A stretch of DNA of 64,000 bases from Lachnospiraceae bacterium (GTDB taxonomy: Bacteria > Bacillota > Clostridia > Lachnospirales > Lachnospiraceae). Positions 51,529-60,483 of the stretch are shown piece after piece. Position 1 is the first letter of the stretch; every line of letters begins with the position of its first letter. The DNA lies in the NCBI GenBank assembly GCA_009911035.1, contig QXWO01000030.1:1-64000 (forward strand). The letters run 5' to 3'. The position numbers and the translations under genes were made by a program. The notes beneath the pieces were generated by a model, which ran no database searches, was not told where the DNA came from, and saw only the letters and a list, made by a program, of their open reading frames with translations.

Positions 51529-52617
51529 ATGAAGAGATTAAGTAAAAGAAGTTTAAAAAAGTTGCTTTCGATGGCTTTAGCATTATGCATGGTCATTATT
51601 AATCCGATGGCTGTGTATGCCAAAGCTGATGCAGGTATTACCGCTCAACAACTATCAGACCTTCTCGGTGGAACACAAGAAATGATTGAAAATTTACAGG
51701 AGTTGGGCTTCACTATGGATGATATAGTGGATATGTTTGCTATGTCGGGAAATGTAGAGGAGCAGGACTTACAGTTACTCTATGATATGGTTGAACTTGA
51801 CAATACAACCCCGTTAGCATTGTATGATTATGATGGAAATCCGCCTGCATCATATCAGGATCAAAAGCAGCGAATTCAAAACGTATATGGAGTGGCCTTA
51901 AGATATTATGGTACTAACTATTATGAAGGGAATTCTATAGGCGGGGAGAATTTTGGCAAGTATTTAACGTATTTGTACTTATCACACTATGTTGATGGAC
52001 CAGGAAGGGCACCTACTGCAAACGATCTGCCATATATTATTTCATCAAGTGATGTTACTGCTTATAATACGTTTTTAAATTCTGCTAAATTGAATACGCT
52101 TTTTTCAGGACTTGCATCATTAGGTAGTGCTTGTTATTCAGGTTTTGATTATACACAAACAGTGGGGAATATAAGCAATATAAATTCGGAGGTACTGGAT
52201 AAGATTGCATTGCTCTATGCAGCTGGCGAAGGTGAATATAACATGGAGTCTATTGTGGGCGCATTCGGAGATGTTCGAGATGTTGTACTCAGTTACTATA
52301 TGGAAAACTATGAAGAGGGTGTGGACAAAGAGGCATTTCGGATCAGTAGCGAAGAATATGTAGAAAGGCAATTGAATGTATTAGGTATTTATTCAGATTA
52401 TGATGCGGAGTTTATTGCAAGACTGAAAGGAATCGCGCATTCTGTTATATGGAGTGTAGTCACAGAATCGCTGTCAGTCGTTGGAGTATTTATTGCGGCA
52501 TTACCTCTTTTTGTTTACTCATTTACAACTCTTACTGAAGTTGCCGTTTTCGTAAATCTGGGATATTCATTTAGTGGAAGACTCGCTGTACGTACCGGTA
52601 TATACTTGGATTTATAA
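51529..52617 (+). CDS. Secreted protein with hydrophobic C-terminus, agr-controlled
   Basis: 362 aa, ATG 51529 after AAAGGAGG. Signal peptide (KLLSMALALCMVIINPMAVY, cleavage near residue 32). The mature part is helical at first, then Tyr/Asn-rich (YGTNYYEGNSIGGENFGKYL), with a C-terminal hydrophobic segment (about 305-345, SVVGVFIAALPLFVYSF). This layout could fit a membrane-inserting toxin or an anchored surface protein. No motif decides. A terminator hairpin lies at about 52637-52690. Confidence 0.6.
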   Translation: MKRLSKRSLKKLLSMALALCMVIINPMAVYAKADAGITAQQLSDLLGGTQEMIENLQELGFTMDDIVDMFAMSGNVEEQDLQLLYDMVELDNTTPLALYDYDGNPPASYQDQKQRIQNVYGVALRYYGTNYYEGNSIGGENFGKYLTYLYLSHYVDGPGRAPTANDLPYIISSSDVTAYNTFLNSAKLNTLFSGLASLGSACYSGFDYTQTVGNISNINSEVLDKIALLYAAGEGEYNMESIVGAFGDVRDVVLSYYMENYEEGVDKEAFRISSEEYVERQLNVLGIYSDYDAEFIARLKGIAHSVIWSVVTESLSVVGVFIAALPLFVYSFTTLTEVAVFVNLGYSFSGRLAVRTGIYLDL

Positions 52618-52865
52618 TTGCAAAATAAAAATTAGCAGGGGCTGTTGCAGAAGTAGATGAAAAAGCTACCGAACATCAGCTCCGTTTTTATGTAAAATAA
52701 TAGAATGAGTTTACAAAAATTCATCTGTTTCAAGTATAAGAAACTGCATAATGAGCCGTAAAATAAACCGCCTTATTAATGTTTGCAAAAAAATCAAGAA
52801 AGAATACATAAGTCGAGACAGCTCTCCCTGATCTTTATAATATATATCGAGGACATTATTCAATT

Positions 52866-52894
52866 TTACATTTGCGTTACATATATAGTATAAT
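52866..52894 (+). promoter_or_regulatory. Promoter of agrA-agrC
   Basis: -35 TTACAT (52866-52871), 17 bp, -10 TATAAT (52889-52894). No tandem agr boxes are seen here, so agrAC is probably expressed at a basal level. The rest of the gap 52691-52972 shows no gene. Confidence 0.5.
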
Positions 52895-52972
52895 TGAAAT
52901 AAATGTAGAATTATGTAGTATATGTATGTATAATAGTAAAAAATGCCGTTGGTTTGTGATAGGGGAATAAGT

Positions 52973-53722
52973 ATGATAAACATAGCAATCTGCGATGACG
53001 AAAAAAAGGATATTGTGCATTTGAAATCCATACTTCAAGAGGTAATGGATAAATATTCTATGAGCTATGATATTCAGGAATATGAATCAGGCGAGAGCTT
53101 GATGCAGGCAGCATCGCTTTTTCATCTGATATTTCTGGATATTGTGATGAATGAGGAAAGTGGAATAGAGATCGGCAAGCATATCCATCGGAAAAACCGC
53201 TCTACAAAAATTATTTTCCAGACAAACTTTGGGAATTACTGTAAGGAGGCAATGAACCGGACACACGCGTTCGCGTTTTTGGAAAAACCCTTAAAGGCTC
53301 CGGCTGTTGAGGAACAGATTAAGGAGTTTTTCGAGGACAGTGAGGGTATGCAGGATCTTTTGATGGATTTCCATAATGTTCGGTATAGTCTTGATGGGAA
53401 AGACGTGGTAAAATCTATCTTATCAATCCCTGTCAAAGAGATTGTGTATTTTGAATATATAAAAATGCAGAAAGAAATAAAAATTGTGACAAAATCAACG
53501 GAGTACATATATACCGAGGCAATGAACAAACTTGAAGAAAAAATGCGGCCTCTGGGCTTTGAAATGTGTTGCCGTGGAATACTGGTTAATCTGGAGAGAG
53601 TTATGCGGATTAAAATGTATGACATTCTATTGGATACTGGTGGAAATGTTCCGCTGTCGCAAAGGAGAGTTAAAGAATTTAGGGAAAGGATAAATGAATA
53701 TCTGCATGATTCATTTCATTAG
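52973..53722 (+). CDS. agrA: LytTR response regulator AgrA
   Basis: 249 aa, ATG 52973 after AGGGGAA. Receiver domain with acidic pocket CDDE (7-10), phospho-acceptor D56 (LIFLDIVM), FLEKP lysine, then a LytTR DNA-binding domain (about 145-245, including EMCCRGILVNLERVMRIKMY). It should bind tandem boxes of the TTGTACATY type found at five promoters in this window, one of which drives agrDB, giving positive feedback. Confidence 0.85.
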   Translation: MINIAICDDEKKDIVHLKSILQEVMDKYSMSYDIQEYESGESLMQAASLFHLIFLDIVMNEESGIEIGKHIHRKNRSTKIIFQTNFGNYCKEAMNRTHAFAFLEKPLKAPAVEEQIKEFFEDSEGMQDLLMDFHNVRYSLDGKDVVKSILSIPVKEIVYFEYIKMQKEIKIVTKSTEYIYTEAMNKLEEKMRPLGFEMCCRGILVNLERVMRIKMYDILLDTGGNVPLSQRRVKEFRERINEYLHDSFH

Positions 53723-53725
53723 GGT

Positions 53726-55024
53726 ATGGATAGAATTATTTTATTGTTTTGCTCATTTATATCTTGTGTGATTCTTGTAAATTTATTGTTCCAGTTTTTT
53801 AATGACAGATATTTGAGAGCTTATAATAGTAAACTATTATACATATTGTTGCCAATAGTAAGTATTATTGTTGTTACTCCAATAAATATGTTTATGAGTC
53901 CTATACTTAATATACTTGTAAATGTAATCTGGATTGGGTTTGTTAGCTACTTTTTTTATTACGAAGAAAAAGATAGAAGATTTATACAAATATTTGAGTC
54001 GGAAGCATTATTCATGGTTATAGGTGTAGCAGAAGCACTAGGAGTTTTCTTGATTGACGTAATTATGGAAATAATACAGATAACTCCACAAAGTACGGAG
54101 ATTCAAAAAAGTATAGAAACTGCTTTTTCAAAAATTGTATTATTGTTTTTATACTATGTAGTTTTTAGTCGATTATGGAAAAAGAGTATCCTTCGTACAA
54201 AAACGCAATATATTCTTTACTTAATAATGTTTGTGTACAGCGTTGTCAATGTTTTAATTATTGCAGTTATTTCTAATAGAGAAAATCCCTTAGTATTGAT
54301 GGTTATTGTAGGATGTACCATCTTTGCAAATATGTACCTGCTGTACTTTATAAAGTTTTCAGATGAGCGGAATTATTATAAGATGCAGTTAGAGATGATG
54401 GAACAACAGGAGAAGATTCAATATGACAACTACGAGATACAAAGTGTGAAATACAAAGAGGCTATGAGTATTTTGCATGACGTTGATAAGCATATGAAAA
54501 CGATCGAGGGGTTATATCAGGAAGATTTTAAAAGAGAGGCTCTAAATTATACAAATCAGATACGAAAAATGCTGCAGCCGCTGGTTCCCTTTATGTATAC
54601 AGACAACCCGGTATTAAATTGTTTGTTGTCAGATAAAAAAAGAGTGGCAGACAGAAGTGGAATCTCATTTAAAATAGAAACAAATGAAGTCGACATAAAT
54701 TTTATGAAACCAATAGATATAACTACTTTATTTGGCAATTTGATTGATAATGCATTAGAAGCAACTAAAAAATGTAATGAAGAAAAATATATCGGTTTAT
54801 ACGTTAAAGAATATAATGAGATGATATCCATTAGAATAGAAAATAGCGTAGAAGATCCAGTAGTAGTTAAAAATGGAAAAATTTATAGCAGTAGCGCAAA
54901 AAGAAATGGTGTCGGATTATTAAATATACAGAGATGTATAGAAGATTATTTAGGTAGTATTATTTATAAATATTCCAATCAGTTGCTTGTATGTGATATT
55001 GTTTTGAACAGAGTTGATGAATAG
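53726..55024 (+). CDS. agrC: AgrC-type peptide-sensing histidine kinase
   Basis: 432 aa, three bases after agrA. Six to seven membrane helices (1-215), coiled linker, then the dimerisation box SILHDVDKHMKTIEGL, N-box GNLIDNALEATKK and G-box NGVGLLNIQRC of the AgrC/HPK10 class. It should detect the cyclic peptide made by AgrD/AgrB and phosphorylate AgrA. AT-rich, unlike its GC-rich counterpart at 22259. Confidence 0.85.
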   Translation: MDRIILLFCSFISCVILVNLLFQFFNDRYLRAYNSKLLYILLPIVSIIVVTPINMFMSPILNILVNVIWIGFVSYFFYYEEKDRRFIQIFESEALFMVIGVAEALGVFLIDVIMEIIQITPQSTEIQKSIETAFSKIVLLFLYYVVFSRLWKKSILRTKTQYILYLIMFVYSVVNVLIIAVISNRENPLVLMVIVGCTIFANMYLLYFIKFSDERNYYKMQLEMMEQQEKIQYDNYEIQSVKYKEAMSILHDVDKHMKTIEGLYQEDFKREALNYTNQIRKMLQPLVPFMYTDNPVLNCLLSDKKRVADRSGISFKIETNEVDINFMKPIDITTLFGNLIDNALEATKKCNEEKYIGLYVKEYNEMISIRIENSVEDPVVVKNGKIYSSSAKRNGVGLLNIQRCIEDYLGSIIYKYSNQLLVCDIVLNRVDE

Positions 55025-55094
55025 ATGAAATAAGATGGATTAATTAGGTTTATCCTATTTTCGTGTCCGTATTTATCTGTATTTATATATTAGG

Positions 55095-55163
55095 TTGTAC
55101 ATCGGAACAAAAAGTTGTACATTTTGAAAAAACTATTGATTATTGCTATATTTTTGGTAAAAT
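55095..55163 (+). promoter_or_regulatory. AgrA-type promoter of agrD-agrB
   Basis: Boxes TTGTACATC (55095-55103) and TTGTACATT (55115-55123), 20-bp period; -35 TTGATT (55136-55141), 16 bp, -10 TAAAAT (55158-55163). The position implies autoinduction of signal production. Confidence 0.7.
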
Positions 55164-55193
55164 TTTACACAAAAAAATAAAGGAGAAGAATAA

Positions 55194-55334
55194 ATGAAGA
55201 AAGTATCTAAAATTATTGCTGCTGTTATTAACAAAAATATTCAAAAGGAAATGAATAGTGCATGCGCAATTTTTGGCTATCAGCCGGTTGTACCGGATTC
55301 CGCAAAAAAATTTAAGAACAGAAAGAAAAAATAG
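55194..55334 (+). CDS. agrD: AgrD-type cyclic peptide signal precursor
   Basis: 46 aa, ATG 55194 after AAAGGAGAAG. The N-terminal amphipathic helix MKKVSKIIAAVINKNIQKEM is followed by NSACAIFGYQ-PVVP and a basic tail ending KNRKKK. Cys24 with the following aromatic-GY and the QPxxP after it match clostridial AgrD peptides (Cys...F-YQP-x-P). A thiolactone between Cys24 and a residue just before QP is the likely active signal. The TAG stop overlaps the agrB GTG by one base. Confidence 0.8.
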   Translation: MKKVSKIIAAVINKNIQKEMNSACAIFGYQPVVPDSAKKFKNRKKK

Positions 55335-55915
55335 TGAGCGAGAAATATAGAAATTTTATTGATAAAATTACATATGGGTTAGTTGCGGATAGTACAATAA
55401 ATTATGCTGATGTGGAAGTTTATAAGTTTGGTTTGGAAATGACCATACTAAAAGCATTCCATTATATTTCTTATATTGCAATAGCTCTATGTATGAAAAA
55501 AATTATTGAATTCGTAGTTATTTTTGCGGTTCTGTATGCTTTTCGGCGCAATACAGGTGGTTTCCATGCTAAAACAAGAATTGGATGCTACCTGTTTTCC
55601 TGCGCCGTTATTTTTTTATCTCTTTTGGCAACAGAGATAAACTTCAGTTGGCAGGGTGCCGCAGTAATCTCAATTCTTGACATAATCATATTGCTAATAT
55701 TGTCGCCAGTAAAGAATAGCAATAGAAATTTGGATACAGAAGAAATAGAATATTTTAGGCATAGACTTAGAATGTTATCAGTGATTTTTTCTGTGGTCTA
55801 TATTGTAACACTCGGATTAAAGGCTGGATATCTTATTACATTGTATACAATAGGGTTGACTATGGATACTCTTTTGACTATTTTGGGGAAATTGCAATTT
55901 ATAAAGCAATCCTAA
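55334..55915 (+). CDS. agrB: AgrB peptide-processing protease
   Basis: 193 aa with a GTG start overlapping the agrD stop. Catalytic pair H78 (RRNTGGFH) and C85 (RIGC), seven residues apart as in AgrB. Multiple membrane helices. It removes the AgrD tail and forms the thiolactone. The arrangement agrA-agrC / agrD-agrB, with the box-bearing promoter in front of agrD, is a complete quorum-sensing circuit. Confidence 0.85.
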   Translation: MSEKYRNFIDKITYGLVADSTINYADVEVYKFGLEMTILKAFHYISYIAIALCMKKIIEFVVIFAVLYAFRRNTGGFHAKTRIGCYLFSCAVIFLSLLATEINFSWQGAAVISILDIIILLILSPVKNSNRNLDTEEIEYFRHRLRMLSVIFSVVYIVTLGLKAGYLITLYTIGLTMDTLLTILGKLQFIKQS

Positions 55916-55925
55916 GCTTGCCAAT

Positions 55926-55972
55926 ATGTACGTCAAAACAAAAAGTTGTACGTTTGAAAATTACTATTAACA
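55926..55972 (+). promoter_or_regulatory. AgrA-type boxes before the 56076 operon
   Basis: Boxes ATGTACGTC (55926-55934) and TTGTACGTT (55946-55954), 20-bp period, then CTATTAACA with a -35-like TTAACA at 55967-55972, exactly 21 bp from box 2. The -10 is poorly defined, suggesting strong dependence on the activator. Confidence 0.55.
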
Positions 55973-56075
55973 AATTTAGAGAATTTGACGAATCACAATG
56001 TAACTATATTAAAGTAAGGGAAAGAATACACAATAGTTTTTTTAAATTCGGCATTAATTAGTCAAAAGAAAGGTG

Positions 56076-56675
56076 GTAATTACCATGAAAAGAAAGAATT
56101 TTTTGGCAATGGCAACTGCAACAATGATGGCATTTGCAATAATGTTTTCACCTGTGGGGGCAGCAACGGTTAATGCTGCGGAAGCATTGGAAAAAGAGGG
56201 CACAGAAGTAGTTGTAATAGATATGAATGATGTGATAGATGGAGAGGCGATCGTATATGCGGCTGATCCAACAGCATCAAAAGTGTTATCCAAGGATTAT
56301 GCAACTTCTACAGGTCAAACAGGGACTATCTATTCTATTGGTCAAAATGTGGACTTCAGTGGTGTGATTCCGGATGGAGCGACGATTAAGAGTATTACAA
56401 TTTATTGTCCGACAGGTACAAAAGTTACTCAATCTAAATACACTACAATTAAAAACTATGTTATTACCAGCTATGCAACAAATACATCTGCAACAGTGCC
56501 GTTCCAACAGACCAGTAAACCGTCGTCAACAAACAAAACAACAGCTTTTGAGGGCGAGGCTGCAAATGTTAAATTTCTTGTTAGGATTGAAGGAAGGATA
56601 TTACAGCAGTATACAGGAATGGATGGCTTTACCGTATTTGGGGGTAAAATGATTGTAGAATATGTAAAAAATTAA
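56076..56675 (+). CDS. Secreted beta-rich protein, agr-controlled
   Basis: 199 aa; ATG 56076 (ATGAAAAGAAAG) is in frame with the open frame that begins at 56073. Signal peptide (NFLATATMMAFAIMFSP-type, ending near VNAAEA, residue 31). The mature part is Ser/Thr-rich with predicted strands (GTIYSIGQNVDFSGVIPDGA, TIKSITIYCPTG, GKMIVEYV). It has the same general plan as the protein at 58176 (SITKVELYC strand), so both may be related jellyroll or P-domain-like modules. Function unknown. Confidence 0.65.
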   Translation, partial: VITMKRKNFLAMATATMMAFAIMFSPVGAATVNAAEALEKEGTEVVVIDMNDVIDGEAIVYAADPTASKVLSKDYATSTGQTGTIYSIGQNVDFSGVIPDGATIKSITIYCPTGTKVTQSKYTTIKNYVITSYATNTSATVPFQQTSKPSSTNKTTAFEGEAANVKFLVRIEGRILQQYTGMDGFTVFGGKMIVEYVKN

Positions 56676-56687
56676 GAGGTGTAAGAT

Positions 56688-57341
56688 ATGGGTGTTTCAG
56701 TTGGAATGATAAATAGCAATAAGAACCAACTAATTACATCATGTAGTAGCGGCGAACCCAATTGGTCATATATTCCTTCGGCATCCAATGCAACTAAGGC
56801 AGAAGCTGAATATGTGGCAGAAATAAAAGAGCTTGCTCGTAGAGCAGCAACAGCTAAGAGTACGGCAGAACGAGATGTTATAGATCGGAAAGTGCTACAG
56901 TTAAGGGCAGGATATTTATCAGATGTGGCGCCCGATAGAAAGAGGTTGTATCAGTCTGCAAAAAACGCTATGAGCAGAAATAATGGCAGTAATACAAAAT
57001 GCCGTGGAATTGGCGAGTTGACACTGCTTGATTTTTTGGAACAGTCAGAAGGGCATGGCAGTCTGGCTGACAAGCAGTTTGCGCTTGCAGGGGGAGGAAT
57101 GCTTACCTGTCCAATATTAACAACAGGCGGCTATGGAGCTGTTATTGAATGTCAGGGTGCAAAGGTTTTGTCTAATACCGGGAATGGTTGGAGCTATGAA
57201 ATGACACCAGCAGAACTTGCAAAAAAGAAGCAGTTTTATTCAATCTATTGGAGTGAATACCGCTCTGCAAAAGGAAACAGCGAGCTTGCTGCATTGCCAG
57301 ATTATCTGGAAGAACGCAACGTGTTCGATGCAAAGGCATAA
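56688..57341 (+). CDS. Hypothetical protein, agr operon
   Basis: 217 aa, ATG 56688 after AGAGGTGTAAG. No signal peptide. The N-terminus (SVGMINSNKNQLITSCSSGE) is followed by a long charged helix pair (AEAEYVAEIKELARRAATAK ... RDVIDRKVLQLRAGYLSDV) and a Gly-rich end. Helical-hairpin composition is like that of proteins exported by type VII or other leaderless routes, but no WxG motif is present. Co-transcribed with secreted proteins. Confidence 0.6.
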   Translation: MGVSVGMINSNKNQLITSCSSGEPNWSYIPSASNATKAEAEYVAEIKELARRAATAKSTAERDVIDRKVLQLRAGYLSDVAPDRKRLYQSAKNAMSRNNGSNTKCRGIGELTLLDFLEQSEGHGSLADKQFALAGGGMLTCPILTTGGYGAVIECQGAKVLSNTGNGWSYEMTPAELAKKKQFYSIYWSEYRSAKGNSELAALPDYLEERNVFDAKA

Positions 57342-57426
57342 AGTATATGCGATGATATTGTTCTTGTGGTACAAAGGGATTATATGGAAAAGGATTTCAA
57401 ATTATTTTATCAAGGAGGACGGGTTT

Positions 57427-58119
57427 ATGTCAAAAATCACAGATTATGGGTTTTTATTTCAACAAATGTTGGGAACAAAAAACGCAAAAAACGCAAGTGT
57501 TATAGGTAGTTTTCAATTATCGCAGTTAAACAGTAGTTCTGTGCAAGCACAATTAAGGGCTGCTGGTATTGATACGAACAGCGCTCAATATAAGGCAGCA
57601 ATAAAAGAAATGACGCAGAATGGAAACGGTGCAATGTTCACAAATATCCAGTGCATTAAAAATTCGATGAAATGTTACGATAAAGACGGTGATTATATCA
57701 ACCCCAGAAACGGACTTGCCGGACTTGTGCTGACGGATGAAAATGCAGGTCGTCAGAAGCGCATCATTTCCATTTCGGAGAGTAGCAAGGACGAGATGTT
57801 TGAGCTGACGAAGAAAGAATTCTTGAGTGAAAACGGTGTTTTAAATGGAGACACGACAAAGCGCAGGGATGTATATGACAATTTGTACAGAAAAACGAAG
57901 AAAGATGATCGATTAGCAGCGGGGTATACTATGGAGCAGTATGAGCGGGCGTATCGGCAGACATTTATATCCGCAGTGAAGCAGGCAGATTCAAATTGGG
58001 AAATCGGGAAGCCGATCCCGTCTGGGGCTTTGAACGGAATTACAAGGGAATCCGTGGAAGCGAACTTGAAGAAATCTGGCAGTTTGCTGACACAGGCATC
58101 AGTGGATACAAGGATATAG
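57427..58119 (+). CDS. Hypothetical protein (DUF3879-like)
   Basis: 230 aa; ATG 57427 has CAAGGAGG upstream, while the longer frame from 57217 overlaps the previous gene without a site. MSKITDYGFLFQQMLGTKNA and LSQLNSSSVQAQLRAAGIDT recall DUF3879-type proteins of Lachnospiraceae. No signal peptide, largely helical, Gln/Ser/Asn-rich N-terminus. I am only moderately sure of the family and cannot give a function. Confidence 0.55.
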   Translation: MSKITDYGFLFQQMLGTKNAKNASVIGSFQLSQLNSSSVQAQLRAAGIDTNSAQYKAAIKEMTQNGNGAMFTNIQCIKNSMKCYDKDGDYINPRNGLAGLVLTDENAGRQKRIISISESSKDEMFELTKKEFLSENGVLNGDTTKRRDVYDNLYRKTKKDDRLAAGYTMEQYERAYRQTFISAVKQADSNWEIGKPIPSGALNGITRESVEANLKKSGSLLTQASVDTRI

Positions 58120-58175
58120 CATGTTTTATATGGCATATATTTCACTTATTATTTCAAATTTTAGGAGGTCATAAA

Positions 58176-58625
58176 ATGAAAAGAGTAACAAAAAGAGTTT
58201 TTGCAGCTGTTATGGCTTGTATGATGGCTTGCTTAATGTTTGTAACACCTGTGCTTGCTGCTACCAATAATTTCAGTAAAACAACAGTAAAACTGAATGC
58301 AATTAGTGGCGGAGAATCAAGATATAGCTCAGTTACATCGGGAAGTGTTTCGGGAAGCAATCCGTCCATAACTAAGGTGGAGTTGTATTGTAATGTGGCT
58401 AGTGGAACCGATCCATATACGATTTATGTTGAAAGTCCAAAGGGAACAATAAAATCAATCGCAGGACCGACCAAAAGTGGAAACGTTACCATAACTGGAT
58501 TTGAAGGCGAAAATCCGAGTGGAACATGGACGATATGGATTAAAAATAAGGGTGTATCTTATAACGGAAACATCTATCCGGCTTCTACGGTAACGATAAC
58601 ATTAAAAGTAGCATATAGTTACTAA
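58176..58625 (+). CDS. Secreted P-domain-like small protein
   Basis: 149 aa; ATG 58176 follows TTAGGAGG, and the longer upstream frame has no basis. Signal peptide (RVFAAVMACMMACLMFVTPV, cleavage near LAA, residue 29). Mature part: SITKVELYCNVASGTDPYTI, VESPKGTIKSI, GFEGENPSGTWTIWIKNKG and a final VTITLKVAY strand, a layout typical of proprotein-convertase P-type beta domains. Last gene of the agr-controlled operon; a hairpin (58681-58720) follows. Confidence 0.65.
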   Translation: MKRVTKRVFAAVMACMMACLMFVTPVLAATNNFSKTTVKLNAISGGESRYSSVTSGSVSGSNPSITKVELYCNVASGTDPYTIYVESPKGTIKSIAGPTKSGNVTITGFEGENPSGTWTIWIKNKGVSYNGNIYPASTVTITLKVAYSY

Positions 58626-58772
58626 AACTGCTTGTCTTAAATGAGGTATAGTAACATGTGAATATATGCCAATTAAATATAGTCCTCTTGGGTTGGATAG
58701 AAATTCAGCTCAGGAGGACTTTATAATTAGGAAATAATAATATCGGTTTACGGAAGCTAGGAGGTAAAATTT

Positions 58773-58873
58773 ACGAGAAAACGAATTTTAGCATTAACAA
58801 TGTTTTTTCTTTCTCAAATGGATTAAATGTTAATGCTGTGAAACCGGAAAATGGCTTGGAAAGTGTTTCTTGA
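58773..58873 (+). pseudogene. Remnant of another secreted-protein gene
   Basis: After an AGGAGGTAAA site the codon at 58773 is ACG, then RKRILALTMFFLS in one frame and FSNGLNVNAVKPENGLESVS in another, ending at 58873. It looks like the signal peptide of a lost secreted protein with a mutated start and one frameshift. Confidence 0.4.
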
Positions 58874-58883
58874 AAGTAAAATC

Positions 58884-59046
58884 TTTACAAGCATGAAGTT
58901 ATATATTATAATATCTTCATGTTTATTAAATTTTTCAATGTTACCGGCATAGTCGGTATGATTTCTTTTAATTCCTGGAAACAGGTATAGTAACTAAATA
59001 ACAGGATTGCACTTGCACTTGGGTTATAAGCTCAGGTGCTTTTTTT
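58884..59046 (+). promoter_or_regulatory. Operon leader: promoter, GNRA hairpin, terminator
   Basis: -35 TTTACA (58884-58889), 17 bp, -10 TATAAT (58907-58912). A stem TACCG / CGGTA lies near 58942-58958. Hairpin CCTG-GAAA-CAGG at 58974-58985, identical to the one at 3574. Terminator stem GCACTTGGG / CTCAGGTGC (59015-59039) with T7, then GAAGGAGG and the start at 59098. Confidence 0.75.
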
Positions 59047-59097
59047 ATGCGAAAAATTCGTATATATGCAAAATTTTGAAGAAGGAGGGAATGTTTT

Positions 59098-59580
59098 ATG
59101 CAATCAATAACCAAAGAACCAGACAAACCGGACGGAAGCACATTAAAAGAGATGTGTTTGATTGTCCAGGCTGCGGATGCGGAAGCAGACATGGGGCAGT
59201 ATGCATTAGAGACGGGAAACATAGTCTTGTCAATGCCAGAGGAAGTATCAATGGAAGCCATGCGCTGCACCGGCACAATCATACCAGATAAAAAGCCGGC
59301 ACATGTCGCGCTTTGCCTGCAGGAGTTTGTTGCAGAAGCGCCAAAACTGTACGCTGATGGTCCTGAAAAAAAGGATTTAACGTATGGTTTCTTTGCAGCA
59401 CGTCATGCAGATACGGTAATCTCGGAGTGTGCCGTTTATTTTCCGCACACGTCAACGGAAGAATATCTTCCGATCCGTATCCTTTCCGTCATAATGATCT
59501 TTGAAGACGGCAGGGAACTGGATTATTCGGACAAAATTTCATCTTACGTCATTGACTGTCTGGCAAAGGCCGCATGGTAA
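59098..59580 (+). CDS. Hypothetical protein
   Basis: 160 aa, ATG 59098 after GAAGGAGG. Soluble, acidic, alpha/beta (LKEMCLIVQAADAEADMGQY; GFFAARHADTVISECAVYFP). No family recognised. First gene of the operon leading to SSB, so it may serve the element's DNA metabolism. Confidence 0.6.
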   Translation: MQSITKEPDKPDGSTLKEMCLIVQAADAEADMGQYALETGNIVLSMPEEVSMEAMRCTGTIIPDKKPAHVALCLQEFVAEAPKLYADGPEKKDLTYGFFAARHADTVISECAVYFPHTSTEEYLPIRILSVIMIFEDGRELDYSDKISSYVIDCLAKAAW

Positions 59581-59610
59581 CATCAATTTAGAAAAGGAGA
59601 AAAAAGAAAT

Positions 59611-60483
59611 ATGGCAACAATTAAGAGTTTTGAAGTAGACCGTTGGAGCGAAAAGGACGAAAAAGGCAGGGTGAAGCATATTGGAATGCTGAAAATGGGT
59701 GAAGTCTTTGAAATGCTCAAAGAACACCTGTCAAGCAAGGACATGCTGCCAGACGAGTATTTCCTGATAAGCCAGAACGACTGGAATGAGGACTGGGAGC
59801 TTCCGGATTATGATTATGCGATATGCATCCCGAATTTCGGCGGAAGCGAGGGAATATACCTTGACATTTCACTGGTATACGATGATGAGCAGAAACAGAG
59901 GCGTCATTTGCGCTTTGTGACAGGAAAAACACTTGAAGAAAGTGCGGATGCCTTCCTCAAGATGGCGCGGATTGCTGCAGAATGTTCGCTGATGCTGAAC
60001 GGACACGGATCGCGTTACAGAAAGTCGGATGTGGACGTGTCGTTAAATCCGGCACAGACACTGTATCTGACGGATCTGTTGGAGAAAAAGTTTGTCAACA
60101 GCATGGATCCGAATGAGCAGGATATGCTGTCAGGGCTCCTGAAACAGCTCGTCTGTGTCAGCTATGTGCCGGTCATGGCAGTCTGCCGAAAGGAAGATAA
60201 TCTGTTTTCACTTTGGCTGCATGATATGCCTGATGTACGATTAGATGCGCTCATACTTGGAAGCTTTGTCCAAAAAGGAAAGCTGGAGGATTTGATGGAA
60301 TCACTGCCCGTTGACGGCGGACAGCATTTGTGTCTGATCCGGGAAGAAAAAACGGGAGAATACAGCCTGCATACCTGTGATGCCGGAAAATTCTATCATT
60401 CCGTGCATGGGCAGGAAGGGCGCAGACTGTTCGGAACTAAGGAGGAGATTATCCATGAAGTCAAATTGCAGGGCGGGAAGTAA
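59611..60483 (+). CDS. Hypothetical protein
   Basis: 290 aa behind AAAGGAG. Soluble alpha/beta protein with a Trp/Asp-rich segment (NDWNEDWELPDYDYAICIPN) and a C-terminal half of strands and helices (LPVDGGQHLCLIREEK). No catalytic motif was noticed. Its end overlaps the next gene by 29 bp. Confidence 0.6.
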   Translation: MATIKSFEVDRWSEKDEKGRVKHIGMLKMGEVFEMLKEHLSSKDMLPDEYFLISQNDWNEDWELPDYDYAICIPNFGGSEGIYLDISLVYDDEQKQRRHLRFVTGKTLEESADAFLKMARIAAECSLMLNGHGSRYRKSDVDVSLNPAQTLYLTDLLEKKFVNSMDPNEQDMLSGLLKQLVCVSYVPVMAVCRKEDNLFSLWLHDMPDVRLDALILGSFVQKGKLEDLMESLPVDGGQHLCLIREEKTGEYSLHTCDAGKFYHSVHGQEGRRLFGTKEEIIHEVKLQGGK

